64,000 nt of DNA from the NCBI GenBank assembly GCA_035545735.1, contig DASZXS010000063.1:1-64000 (forward strand). The letters run 5' to 3'. Origin of the DNA: JAJYKC01 sp035545735. Its GTDB lineage: Bacteria; Acidobacteriota; Terriglobia; Bryobacterales; Bryobacteraceae. Under the pieces are notes generated by a model that did no database searches, was not told where the DNA came from, and was given only the letters and a program-made list of their open reading frames with translations. The translations under genes and the position numbers were made by a program. Every line of letters starts with the position of its first letter. Positions within the stretch are counted from its first letter, which is position 1. This document shows positions 17,826 to 26,500 of this stretch, piece after piece.

Positions 17826-17831
17826 AGTGTA
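17826..17831 (-). promoter_or_regulatory. -10 element TACACT before TIR-TPR, possibly leaderless
   Basis: TACACT on the minus strand ends 6 nt before ATG 17819 and no ribosome site is present. A second candidate, TATGAT at 17857-17862, would give a ~30 nt leader instead. Confidence 0.35.
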
Positions 17832-17931
17832 GCCTCAACCACCGCTCCGGAGAAGTATCATATTACGACGAGCGCAGCCGGCGGTTTCTGCGCGTGGGAC
17901 TCAGCTTTTTCAAATCCACGGGAGGAGCGGT

Positions 17932-19290
17932 ATGCCGGAGAACAACGCGGTGCGGCGCCGGGTTTTTATCAGCTATTCGTCGCAGGACAAGGCGATGGCC
18001 GATGGCGTTTGCGGCGCGGTGGAAAAATCCGGCATCCCCTGCTGGATCGCTCCCAGGGACATCGAAGCCGGCGCCGACTTTCCCAGCGAGATTCTGCGTG
18101 GGATTTCGGAGACCGAAGCGCTTGTGGTTCTCCTGACGGCCCACGCAGTGGCGTCCCCTCATGTTCTGAGCGAAATTAATCACGCGTTCAGCGAAAAGAA
18201 GCGAATTCTTCCGGTTCGTTTTTCTTCTGAGCCTCTGCCCGACGATTTCGCCTACTTTCTTTCGACGCCGCAGTGGTTTGACGCCTCGGACGGCCTGGCC
18301 GGCGAGGGATTGACGGACGCGGCGACAAAGCGCCTGGTGGACGCGGTGTCGGATCTACTGGCGGGGAAATCCCGGCGGGGCATAATCCGTTCCAGGAACC
18401 GGAAGGTTATCGCCGGGGGCGTCGCTGCCCTCGTTGGCCTGGCGATCGCCGCCGGATTTCATTTCTATCCACGTCCCGCGCCGCCGGTTCCGAAAATGGC
18501 TCCGAACCTCACTCCCAAGAACGATCCAACAGCCACTCATCCCGCTCCCGTAGATTCCAACATCGCGCCGCCGGTTCCGACGCCGGCTCGCAAACCGGAG
18601 GCGGCAAAGCCGAAAATCCGCGTGAATCCGAAAGACGGGCTGACGTATGTCTGGATCCCGCCGGGGGACTTCACCATGGGCTGCTCGGCCGCCGATAACG
18701 AATGCCGCGACGATGAAAAGCCGGCGCACCGGGTGACGATACCGTCCGGCTTCTGGCTGGGACGAATCGAAGCTACAAACGCAGCGTATCGAAAGGTCAT
18801 GCAGTCAAAGGCCGCCGATACCACGTCCGATCCCTCATTGCCGGTGATTGCCCTGAGCTGGCCCGAAGCGAGGGCATTTTGCGCCGCAGCCGGCGGACGT
18901 CTTCCAACCGAAGCCGAGTGGGAATACGCGGCGCGCGCCGGCGCGGCCGAGTCGTACTACGGAGTGCCCTCTCAGATCGCGTGGTACGTCCGCAACAGCG
19001 GGCATGCTTTGCATCGTGGCGGCTTGAAGGCGCCAAACGCCTTTGGCCTGTACGATATGCTTGGCAACGCTTCCGAATGGGTGCTAGATCGCTATTACAA
19101 CAAGTACGACCTCGAAGCGGATGCCGTGGGTCCGCACATCGATCTTCCACTGACCGGCAATTCGTCGGCCGCGGCGCGCGGGGGTTATTGGGACTCTGAA
19201 TTGAGTGGAATTCGCGTTTCCCGCCGCATCGAAATGCTACCCGATCAGGAAGGTCCGGTGACCGTGCGCTGCGCCCGCGACGGCTGGTAG
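17932..19290 (+). CDS. TIR-TM-FGE/SUMF-like fusion protein (452 aa)
   Basis: The protein has a TIR domain at residues 9-145 (RRVFISYSSQDK, CWIAPRDIEAG, LVVLLTAHAVASPHV; candidate catalytic E81 in VLSEINHAF). A membrane helix follows at about 158-178, then a Pro-rich linker (179-232). A formylglycine-generating-enzyme-like (SUMF1/FGE) domain fills 233-452 (YVWIPPGDFTMGCS, LSWPEARAFCAAAGGRLPTE, FGLYDMLGNASEWV, RGGYWDS). The FGE catalytic cysteine pair is absent from the GGYW...RVSRR segment, so sulfatase maturation is unlikely and a ligand-binding role is more plausible. The ATG has GGGAGGAG 5 nt upstream. It is divergent from the TIR-TPR/SLOG operon across 112 nt. This is the third TIR of the island. 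Confidence 0.9.
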   Translation: MPENNAVRRRVFISYSSQDKAMADGVCGAVEKSGIPCWIAPRDIEAGADFPSEILRGISETEALVVLLTAHAVASPHVLSEINHAFSEKKRILPVRFSSEPLPDDFAYFLSTPQWFDASDGLAGEGLTDAATKRLVDAVSDLLAGKSRRGIIRSRNRKVIAGGVAALVGLAIAAGFHFYPRPAPPVPKMAPNLTPKNDPTATHPAPVDSNIAPPVPTPARKPEAAKPKIRVNPKDGLTYVWIPPGDFTMGCSAADNECRDDEKPAHRVTIPSGFWLGRIEATNAAYRKVMQSKAADTTSDPSLPVIALSWPEARAFCAAAGGRLPTEAEWEYAARAGAAESYYGVPSQIAWYVRNSGHALHRGGLKAPNAFGLYDMLGNASEWVLDRYYNKYDLEADAVGPHIDLPLTGNSSAAARGGYWDSELSGIRVSRRIEMLPDQEGPVTVRCARDGW

Positions 19291-19328
19291 CCGCGGGTTG
19301 GCCGCGTGCTCTTCAACTTCGATACGAT

Positions 19329-19351
19329 AAACAAACCGGGCTTGTTTCTTT
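19329..19351. terminator. Weak hairpin after the TIR-FGE gene
   Basis: AAACAA (19329-19334) pairs with TTGTTT (19342-19347) across seven bases, followed by a pyrimidine-rich run. The stem is AT-rich and weak, so terminator function is uncertain. Confidence 0.25.
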
Positions 19352-19422
19352 GCGCCGGGAAAGGTGCGGGCCCTCGATCTGCTCTCCGCGCCGTCTAACG
19401 AAAGGCTTCTGAGTCAACCAAG

Positions 19423-19980
19423 ATGAATCGACGCGCACTTTTGAAGGCGCTGGCGGCTTGGCCCGCTGTAGCGGGCACGCTCGCACGGGCGGCCGCTCCG
19501 CCGCCGGGATCGATTGCCAACGTTCCAACCGTAACCACTGACGGCGTCGCCCAGCCCCGCGTGGGGTTTTTCAACGCCAGCCAGTTCGGTGCATTGACGC
19601 ACGCGAGTAACCTGATTTATCCGCCGTTCCGGGAATATCCCGGCGCGCTCGAGTGCGGCGTACCCGCTTTCCTCGATTTTCTGTTGAGCGAATCGCCGGC
19701 GGACCGGCAGACCCTGTATCGCGACGGCCTGGATCAATTGAATTCCCGCGGCGGAAAACCGTTCGGCGAGTTGACCGCGGCGGAAGCCGATGCCGTCCTC
19801 GCGCCGCTGCACCAGCCTTGGACGTACGAGGCGCCGTCCGATCCCTTTGCCCATTTTCTTCGCGAATTAAAGGACGACGTGCAGACCGCAACCGAGAATT
19901 CGCAGCCCTGGCTTGCCGTGGAGTCGCGGCTCAACGGGCATCCGGAAGGAATCGGAAACTACTGGCGGGAAGTGAATTAG
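19423..19980 (+). CDS. Gluconate 2-dehydrogenase subunit 3-like Tat protein (185 aa)
   Basis: The protein starts with a twin-arginine signal (NRRALLKALAAWPAVAGTLARAA). It continues with the compact helical pattern of the gluconate 2-dehydrogenase subunit 3 family (FNASQFGALTHASNLIYPPF, GVPAFLDFLLSES, PFGELTAAEADAVL, PFAHFLRELKDDV). This subunit helps export and assemble the flavin-containing large subunit. The next gene, a GMC oxidoreductase without its own signal, starts 2 nt after the stop codon. That fits co-export of the partner by a hitchhiker route (inference). Confidence 0.85.
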   Translation: MNRRALLKALAAWPAVAGTLARAAAPPPGSIANVPTVTTDGVAQPRVGFFNASQFGALTHASNLIYPPFREYPGALECGVPAFLDFLLSESPADRQTLYRDGLDQLNSRGGKPFGELTAAEADAVLAPLHQPWTYEAPSDPFAHFLRELKDDVQTATENSQPWLAVESRLNGHPEGIGNYWREVN

Positions 19981-19982
19981 AC

Positions 19983-21542
19983 ATGGCCGACTACGACGTT
20001 CTTATTATTGGGTCCGGTGCATCCGGAGGCATGGCGGCCTATGTGCTTGCATCGAAAGGCATCCGCTGCCTGATGCTCGACGCGGGTCCGGTCCTGGACC
20101 TGGCGCGCGATCAGGTGCGCAAACCGGTTTGGGATCTTCCCTATCGGGGATTCAGCCGCCCCGGACGCTTTCCGCACATCACGCAGGCGAACGAATTCAA
20201 CGGCAACCTGTGGGCTGACGAAAAACAGAATCCCTATTCCTACGACGCCGACGATCCATACTACTGGGTCCGCGTCCGTCTGGTGGGCGGCAAAACGCTG
20301 CTTTGGGGCAGGGCATCGTGGCGTCTCAGCGACTATGAGTTTCGCTGCAAGGATCACGACGGTTTTGGCGACAACTGGCCCATTCGCTATAGCGACATAG
20401 CGCCTTACTACGATCGCGTGGAACCCTTGTTCCAGGTCAAAGGCCAAAACAGCGGATTGCCGCAATTGCCCGACGGGAAGCTGATTGTCAACGACTCGCC
20501 GCACAGCCAGAGCGTTCAACGCTACATAGACGCCGCCAAGGCCCGCGGCATCCCCGCGATTCACGGACGCGAGGCTACCGGGGCGATGGCGAGTTCGGTC
20601 AATGTACTGCTCCCGGACGCGCTAAAAACCGGGAATCTGAAAATCGTTGCGAACGCGGTGGTGCGGCAGATCACCACGGACAAAAACACGGGGCTCGCCA
20701 ATGGCGTTGACTTCGTGGACCGCGTCACGCATCGCGAGTTTCACGCCGGCGCGCGCGTCGTAGTGGTGGGAGCGTCGTGCCTGGAGAGCACCCGCCTCCT
20801 CTTGAACTCCAATATTGCGAATTCCAGCGGGACTTTGGGGCATTATCTCTTCGATCAGTTTTACGTCAAGGACACGGTGTCGGCGGTGGTGCCCGAAGCG
20901 CGGGACGGAAAGGGAAAACGTCCGCTCACGGGCGGCGGCGCCTATATTGTCCGCTTCCGGAACCTGGACAAGCGTCACCCGAAATTCCTTCGCGGCTACG
21001 CCGCCGATTTTGGCACCGGCGGCTCCATTGACGCGAAATATCTGCCTCTGTACGGCGAAGCCCTACAGAAGGAACTCGCCTCGACCGAGGGCGCGGGCTT
21101 CGGCATCACAACCATGGGTGAGGTGCTGCCGCGCTATGAAAACCATGTCAGCATCGACCCGAACCTGCGCGATGCATGGGGAATCCCCGCGCTCCACATT
21201 CAGCACAAGTACACGGACAACGAATTCGAGATGGCGAAGGACGCCATGGAGACATTTGCCGAGCTATGCGACGATGCCGGATTTAAGGTCGTGGCCAAGC
21301 ATGATCGCATGGTGCCGCCGGGCGAGAGCATTCACGATCTCGGGACCTGCCGCATGGGCAGTGACCCGAAGACTTCGGTGCTCAACCAGTGGAACCAGAG
21401 CCACGACGTCAAGAACCTGTTCGTAGTGGATGGGAGTTGCTTCGTTTCCGGTGGGGCGCAGAACCCCACCCTGACCATACTGGCTCTGGCGATGCGTTCT
21501 TCCGAATACCTGGCGGAGCAGATGCGGCGGGGCGATGTCTGA
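19983..21542 (+). CDS. GMC-family FAD-dependent sugar/polyol oxidoreductase (519 aa)
   Basis: An FAD-binding GSGASGG motif lies at the N-terminus (DVLIIGSGASGGMAAYVL), followed by VGGKTLLWGRASWRLSDYEF and the GMC C-terminal region with the catalytic HDLGTCRMG and GAQNPTLTI segments. ATG 19983 gives a Rossmann fold beginning at residue 4. The frame is open back to 19653, but that part overlaps the preceding gene and is not protein-like. It oxidises a sugar or polyol and feeds electrons to the respiratory chain. It lies between its small Tat subunit and sugar-acid catabolic genes, so an aldose or aldonate is the likely substrate. The exact sugar is unknown. Confidence 0.9.
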   Translation: MADYDVLIIGSGASGGMAAYVLASKGIRCLMLDAGPVLDLARDQVRKPVWDLPYRGFSRPGRFPHITQANEFNGNLWADEKQNPYSYDADDPYYWVRVRLVGGKTLLWGRASWRLSDYEFRCKDHDGFGDNWPIRYSDIAPYYDRVEPLFQVKGQNSGLPQLPDGKLIVNDSPHSQSVQRYIDAAKARGIPAIHGREATGAMASSVNVLLPDALKTGNLKIVANAVVRQITTDKNTGLANGVDFVDRVTHREFHAGARVVVVGASCLESTRLLLNSNIANSSGTLGHYLFDQFYVKDTVSAVVPEARDGKGKRPLTGGGAYIVRFRNLDKRHPKFLRGYAADFGTGGSIDAKYLPLYGEALQKELASTEGAGFGITTMGEVLPRYENHVSIDPNLRDAWGIPALHIQHKYTDNEFEMAKDAMETFAELCDDAGFKVVAKHDRMVPPGESIHDLGTCRMGSDPKTSVLNQWNQSHDVKNLFVVDGSCFVSGGAQNPTLTILALAMRSSEYLAEQMRRGDV

Positions 21543-22362
21543 CAGCTTGAAGCTCTGGAAAACGGAGGACGGCTGGGTGGTGGAAAGCGAACGCGGTTTC
21601 CACCGCCTCCCGTCCGGCGATCCGCTCGGCCGCGAAAATCTGTACGGCTATCTGAAGGCTATGGCCGCTTCCTCGCCCGCATCTCCATCGCTCGGCGGCG
21701 GCGTTCTCGCGCCCATCGAAAACCAGGAGGTCTGGGCGGCGGGAGTAACTTATTTTCGCAGCCGAACCGCGCGCATGGAGGAGTCGAAGAGCGCGGGGGG
21801 CGGCGATTTTTACGACCGCGTATATCATGCGGAACGCCCGGAATTGTTCTATAAGGCATCCGGGCGGAGCGTGGTGGCGCCGGGAGCCCCCGTCCGCATC
21901 CGCTCCGATTCCAAGTGGAACATTCCCGAGCCGGAATTGACGCTGGTCGTCTCCCCGGCGGGCCGGATCAACGGCTATACCATTGGCAACGACATGAGCT
22001 CGCGCGACATTGAGGGCGCCAATCCGCTCTACCTGCCGCAAGCCAAGGTTTACGACGGATCGTGCGCGCTTGGACCGGCAATTCTGGTCACCTCGGAAGC
22101 ACTGCCGAAAACCACGTCGATTGGCGTCGAGATCCTCCGGAGCGGGGAACCGGTGTTCCAGGGTGCGACAACGCTCGCCGGGATGAAGCGGGAGCCGCCG
22201 GAACTTGTCGGCTGGCTGTTTCGCGAGCGCTCCTTTCCGGAAGGATGCTTTCTTCTCACCGGCACCGGCGTAGTGCCGCCGGATGAGTTTACTCTGCGTT
22301 CCGGCGACGTGATCCGGATTGCGGTTGACAATGTCGGAGTGCTGGAGAACCCCGTTGGCTGA
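21535..22362 (+). CDS. FAH-family 2-keto-3-deoxy sugar acid dehydratase-like protein (275 aa)
   Basis: The fumarylacetoacetate-hydrolase fold is recognisable from the metal-ligand motif EPELTLVV, GYTIGNDMSSRDIEG, KVYDGSCALGPAI and TGTGVVPPDEFTLRSGDVIRI. Family members dehydrate 2-keto-3-deoxy-pentonates to alpha-ketoglutarate semialdehyde. The immediate neighbour is an alpha-ketoglutarate semialdehyde dehydrogenase, which supports that assignment over hydrolase activity. The start overlaps the GMC gene by 8 nt. Confidence 0.85.
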   Translation: MSDSLKLWKTEDGWVVESERGFHRLPSGDPLGRENLYGYLKAMAASSPASPSLGGGVLAPIENQEVWAAGVTYFRSRTARMEESKSAGGGDFYDRVYHAERPELFYKASGRSVVAPGAPVRIRSDSKWNIPEPELTLVVSPAGRINGYTIGNDMSSRDIEGANPLYLPQAKVYDGSCALGPAILVTSEALPKTTSIGVEILRSGEPVFQGATTLAGMKREPPELVGWLFRERSFPEGCFLLTGTGVVPPDEFTLRSGDVIRIAVDNVGVLENPVG

Positions 22363-23947
22363 ATCGAATCTGCACGGAAAGAATTACATTGGCGCGACCT
22401 TGTCGGCGCAGGGCGAAGCGACAATATCCGGCTTCAACCCCCGGCTGGGAGTAAAGCTGGAGCCTCCGTTTTTCGAAGCGACGCCCAAAGAATGCGACGA
22501 GGCCATGGAACTGGCCGCGCAAGCATCCGGCGGTTTCCGCGAACGGCAACCCGAAGATGTCGCAACTTTTCTTGAAAGCATCGCCGCCGGATTGCGCGCC
22601 GTCTCCGAACCGCTGATCGCCCGCGCCGTCGCGGAAACCGGACTGCCTCCCGAGCGCATTACGGGCGAACTGGGACGCACTACGGGTCAGATTCAACTCT
22701 TCGCGAACCTTGTTCGCGAGGGGTCCTGGGTGGATGCGCGGATTGACCGCGCCGATCCGGAGCGTAAGCCTCTGCCCAAACCGGACGTGCGGCGGATGCT
22801 GATTCCGCTCGGCCCGGTGGTTGTCTTCGGCGCCAGCAATTTCCCCTTGGCGTTTTCGGTGGCGGGCGGGGATACCATCTCCGCGCTCGCCGCGCGCAAT
22901 CCCGTCGTTTGCAAAGCCCATCCGGCGCACCCGGGCACGTCGGAAATTGTCGCGGGCGCCATACGAAACGCGGGGGAAGCGTGCGGCTTGCCCGAAGGTG
23001 TTTTTTCGATGGTTCATGGAGCATCGCCCGAGGTGAGTCTCCGGTTGGTTCGGCATCCGGCGGCTCGCGCGGTTGGTTTCACGGGTTCTCTGCAAGCCGG
23101 GAGGGCGCTCTTCGATGCAGCGGCACGGCGTCCGGACCCAATCCCGGTTTACGCGGAAATGGGCAGCGTGAACCCGGTGTTTGTCCTGCCGGGAGCGCTC
23201 GCCGAACGTGCGGCGAGTATCGCTCAGGGGCTGCGCCAATCCGTGACGCTGGGAGTGGGACAGTTCTGCACATCTCCCGGCCTCGTGGTAGGCGTGCGCG
23301 GCGCCGCCTTCGACCAGTTGTCCTCCGGCCTCCGCGCGGAATTTGAAAAAGCGCCGGCCGGAACGATGCTACACCCGGGCATTCTGCGCTCGTACGCCTC
23401 TGGCGTCGAAAGGTTAAAAGCGCTTGGAGGAACCAGCAGCACTCCTTCGGCCCTTCCGGTGAACCCGGAGCGTACCGAAGCGCGGCCGGAGTTGTTCGAA
23501 TCTACCGCGCAGCGTCTCCTGGCCGAAGAGGAACTCGGCCGGGAAGTTTTCGGACCGTCCACCGTACTGATCCAGTGCGAATCTCCGGAAGAGATGGAGC
23601 AGGTGGTGCGCCGCATGGAAGGGTCGCTTACCGCAACCGTGCATGGAACCCCGGAAGATTTGCGGACATATCGCGGCGTGATCCGCCTGTTGGAAGAAAA
23701 GGCGGGCCGGATTCTCATCAACGGATATCCGACCGGCGTCGAAGTCTGCGCGGCGATGCACCACGGTGGTCCCTATCCGGCGACGTCGGACTCGAAATTC
23801 ACGTCCGTGGGGACCGCGGCGATCCTCCGGTTTGCGCGGCCGGTCTGCTATCAGAACTTCCCGCAGGAACTGCTGCCGGCGGAACTCCGCGATGAAAACG
23901 ATCGCAAGATCTGGCGCCTGGTAGACGGCAAGTTCAGTAATTCCTAG
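22355..23947 (+). CDS. 2,5-dioxovalerate (alpha-ketoglutarate semialdehyde) dehydrogenase (530 aa)
   Basis: An aldehyde dehydrogenase with catalytic Cys in VGQFCTSPG and Glu in AEMGSVNP; the NADP-type GASNFPLAFSVAGGDT region is also clear. The length and layout match the 2,5-dioxovalerate dehydrogenase family. TTG 22355 is preferred as start, with GGAGA 7 nt upstream and an 8-nt overlap identical to the previous junction. An ATG at 22331 in the same frame is the alternative. The enzyme forms alpha-ketoglutarate, the last step of a Weimberg-type route for pentoses or sugar acids, linking this operon to the TCA cycle. Confidence 0.88.
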   Translation: MAESNLHGKNYIGATLSAQGEATISGFNPRLGVKLEPPFFEATPKECDEAMELAAQASGGFRERQPEDVATFLESIAAGLRAVSEPLIARAVAETGLPPERITGELGRTTGQIQLFANLVREGSWVDARIDRADPERKPLPKPDVRRMLIPLGPVVVFGASNFPLAFSVAGGDTISALAARNPVVCKAHPAHPGTSEIVAGAIRNAGEACGLPEGVFSMVHGASPEVSLRLVRHPAARAVGFTGSLQAGRALFDAAARRPDPIPVYAEMGSVNPVFVLPGALAERAASIAQGLRQSVTLGVGQFCTSPGLVVGVRGAAFDQLSSGLRAEFEKAPAGTMLHPGILRSYASGVERLKALGGTSSTPSALPVNPERTEARPELFESTAQRLLAEEELGREVFGPSTVLIQCESPEEMEQVVRRMEGSLTATVHGTPEDLRTYRGVIRLLEEKAGRILINGYPTGVEVCAAMHHGGPYPATSDSKFTSVGTAAILRFARPVCYQNFPQELLPAELRDENDRKIWRLVDGKFSNS

Positions 23948-23974
23948 CCGGACTGCCGGCGGGCGTGTGCGCGC

Positions 23975-26479
23975 TTATCGGCGTTCCACCCAAAAATCGG
24001 ACTCCAGCACCAGCTTCTCGCCGGGCAGCAGCGTCGTTTCCGGCGACCAGACGGCGAGAGTGACGCTGCTTTGCCAGCGAATGGTATAGGCCGATTGCGT
24101 GCGCCCTGCCTGCGCATTGGGAAATCCATTCACTAATGCCAGGCCGCTGCTTCCGTGCAGGGCGCGCCACTCCGAGTCGGGGCGTTCGGGTCCGTATTGG
24201 AACACGTTCCCGGAAGTTTCGAGGCCCGGCTTGAAAAATATCTTCTCGAACATTTCGCCATTCCTCTGTTTGTAAGCAATCCCGATGTCGGATTCGCGGT
24301 TTGGCGGCGCGAAGTCCGCGCGAGACTGCAGCACCGCATGGACCGGGGCTGTGCCGGTATTTTCGCACTCGGTGGCGGTCCGCAGCTTCGAATCTTCCAG
24401 GGTGAGCGAACGCCGGAGTTGGAGCCCGTTTTCCGCCGTTCCGGTGAAATCGAGGCGTGCCGCCGATCTCTGTGCGAGGGTCCATCGCACGGTAATTCCC
24501 GCGCCCACGTAGTCGGGCTGGAGCAGAGTGGCGATGCCCGCCGTGTCCGGATAAGTCCGCTCGCCGGAATCCGGGCGGCGCAGCACGTCCGTCCCGGTTC
24601 TCTTGTCGATCATGCGGATGACCCGTGCCGTGAGATCCGGCGCAACGTCAATACGAACGTTCGCGTCTTCCAGCGTGACGAGGGCAACGGGCTTTGTGGC
24701 CTGGGTAAATCTCTTCTCGTCGTCCTCGATCGTGATCCATTCCGACAGGCGCTCCATGCCGAAGGAACGCGCGTTTGCCACCAGCGCGGCGAAGCGCTTC
24801 TTCAAGCCTTCGGGATCGCGAGGGCCGTAGACGCCTCCGTCGACGAAAAATTCCTGCGCGCGCCGCGTCTCCACGTAATCGATGGATAGCATCGCCTTCC
24901 GGATTCGCTGGCGCTGCGGTTCGGTGGCGGCTTCGCCCAGCGCCTTGTTCATCAACTTCCGCCCGTCCACCAGCAGGTCCGGCGGAAGATAGCCCGCCGT
25001 GGTGTGCTCAAAGACCCACATGTGCTGCCCGCGGCGCACCTCCCGGTGCTTGAGGTCGAACCACGCCAGCATTGTCTTCGCCGCCGGTCCATAGTACGCT
25101 TCGTGAAACTCGCGAATGTCCTCCCGGGCATCCACCGCGGGATTCCACAGCAGGCGCGCCATCACGTAGGAGCGCAATTCGGCGTCCTCACCGCCGCCTC
25201 CGCGCGCGTAGGCGCCTTGCATGAACAGCCCCACCACGCCGTTCCGCTTGTATAACGGAATGTCGGCGAGCAGCTCATCATAATCGGGGAAGGGAATCAG
25301 GTAGTGGCTGAAGTTCGTGTTGTAATGCCAGATATAGATCTGGTTCGTGATCGCGGCCCAGCGTTTCAGGTTTTGGATGAAGTAAGCGCTGCGGTCGCAA
25401 TTCTCATAGGGGTGAGCTTCGCAAACGCCAATGGGACAGAGGCGGATGCGGACATTCGGACGCGGCCTGACTTTGGCCGGCGGCGTCTCGGTGTACCAAT
25501 AGGCGAGCGTGTCGATCAGCTTGTCGGGATTGCTCTTTTCAATTTGCTCGGCCACCGTGTTGACGAATCGCAGTAAGGGTCCTGAGTGCGCGCCGCCTTC
25601 TTCCTCTTCGACGCGCCGGCAGTTGTCACATTCACACCAACCTTCCCAGTCGTTCTGAGAGACGCTGAAGATGGTTGCCTCCGGATGCAGCCGAATCCAT
25701 TCGCGCACGCGCTCCACCGCCAGGCGCGCCACGGCCGTGTTTGTAAGACATAGTTGCCCCTTGGTGTCGCGGCGGCGGCCGCCCACCAGCGAAAAATATT
25801 CCGGGTGCTCCTTGAAGTACTTTTCCGGAGGAATCAATTCCAGGAAGGAATGCACGAACGGATAGTAGGACACCTTGCCGCCGGTGGAGGCGTCGAGCAG
25901 GGAATGCTCGCCATTGGTGCGGTTGCGAGCGGCCCAATCCTTGTCGAAGGCTTCCGTAAAGAACGGCTCGCGATATTCGAATCCCGGGGCATGGATCTCA
26001 TCGAGCGCAGCCAGCGTAATGGTGCGGCGGCGGGGAACGCGAGAAACATCCTTGGCGAACCAGCGGCAGCCAAGCTTATCGAGAAAGGCATAAACACCAT
26101 ACATGGTGCCGCGCTGGCGTCCGCCCGCGATAATCAGGTCGCCGCCCACCGTTGCAATGCGGGAGTTCTCGCCGGCCGGGGCTTGAAACCCGCGCCGCTC
26201 GGAAAGAGGCCCGGCGCCGACAATAATCAGCGGTCCATCCAATTCCGGAACGCCCGCGAGCACGGGAAGACGCGCACCCGACATCTCTCCGAGAAACCGC
26301 TGCAATTCATCGGCCGCGCGACGCTCCGACGGCCCCGCCTGCGGCGAAAGCGCAATGCGGTAGGGGGAAGATCCGTTCTTCACCAGCGTGATGCCGCCCG
26401 GGGCTCCGGAGAGCAGCGCCGGAGGAGTAAACAAGAGAGCGCGAAGAAAATTCGCTCTTGAAACCAAATTTTCAGACAT
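23975..26479 (-). CDS. DUF4838 family glycoside-hydrolase-like protein (834 aa)
   Basis: The N-terminal region resembles the alpha-glucuronidase/GH20 accessory fold (SERRAADELQRFLGEMSG, GTMYGVYAFLDKLGCRWFA). A DUF4838 core follows (FSVSQNDWEGWCECDNC, DTLAYWYTETPP, RLCPIGVCEAHPY, WHYNTNFSHYLIPFPDY), then a beta-rich C-terminal domain. Acid residues in QNDWEGW and cysteines in CECDNC are typical of the family, whose activity is not established. The start is set at ATG 26479 (SENLVSRANFLRALLF, signal-like), because a longer frame would overlap the divergent VOC gene. TATATT lies 7 nt upstream. A role in polysaccharide breakdown is an inference. Confidence 0.88.
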   Translation of the reverse strand: MSENLVSRANFLRALLFTPPALLSGAPGGITLVKNGSSPYRIALSPQAGPSERRAADELQRFLGEMSGARLPVLAGVPELDGPLIIVGAGPLSERRGFQAPAGENSRIATVGGDLIIAGGRQRGTMYGVYAFLDKLGCRWFAKDVSRVPRRRTITLAALDEIHAPGFEYREPFFTEAFDKDWAARNRTNGEHSLLDASTGGKVSYYPFVHSFLELIPPEKYFKEHPEYFSLVGGRRRDTKGQLCLTNTAVARLAVERVREWIRLHPEATIFSVSQNDWEGWCECDNCRRVEEEEGGAHSGPLLRFVNTVAEQIEKSNPDKLIDTLAYWYTETPPAKVRPRPNVRIRLCPIGVCEAHPYENCDRSAYFIQNLKRWAAITNQIYIWHYNTNFSHYLIPFPDYDELLADIPLYKRNGVVGLFMQGAYARGGGGEDAELRSYVMARLLWNPAVDAREDIREFHEAYYGPAAKTMLAWFDLKHREVRRGQHMWVFEHTTAGYLPPDLLVDGRKLMNKALGEAATEPQRQRIRKAMLSIDYVETRRAQEFFVDGGVYGPRDPEGLKKRFAALVANARSFGMERLSEWITIEDDEKRFTQATKPVALVTLEDANVRIDVAPDLTARVIRMIDKRTGTDVLRRPDSGERTYPDTAGIATLLQPDYVGAGITVRWTLAQRSAARLDFTGTAENGLQLRRSLTLEDSKLRTATECENTGTAPVHAVLQSRADFAPPNRESDIGIAYKQRNGEMFEKIFFKPGLETSGNVFQYGPERPDSEWRALHGSSGLALVNGFPNAQAGRTQSAYTIRWQSSVTLAVWSPETTLLPGEKLVLESDFWVERR

Positions 26480-26486
26480 TGAGGCT

Positions 26487-26492
26487 AATATA
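26487..26492 (-). promoter_or_regulatory. -10 element TATATT before DUF4838 gene (leaderless)
   Basis: TATATT on the minus strand ends 7 nt before ATG 26479 with no Shine-Dalgarno sequence. It overlaps the divergent -10 element of the VOC gene. Confidence 0.45.
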
Positions 26493-26496
26493 TAAC
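26491..26496 (+). promoter_or_regulatory. -10 element TATAAC before VOC gene (leaderless)
   Basis: TATAAC ends 4 nt before GTG 26501 and shares bases with the opposite -10 element. The whole divergent gap is only 21 nt. Confidence 0.35.
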
Positions 26497-26500
26497 TGTC

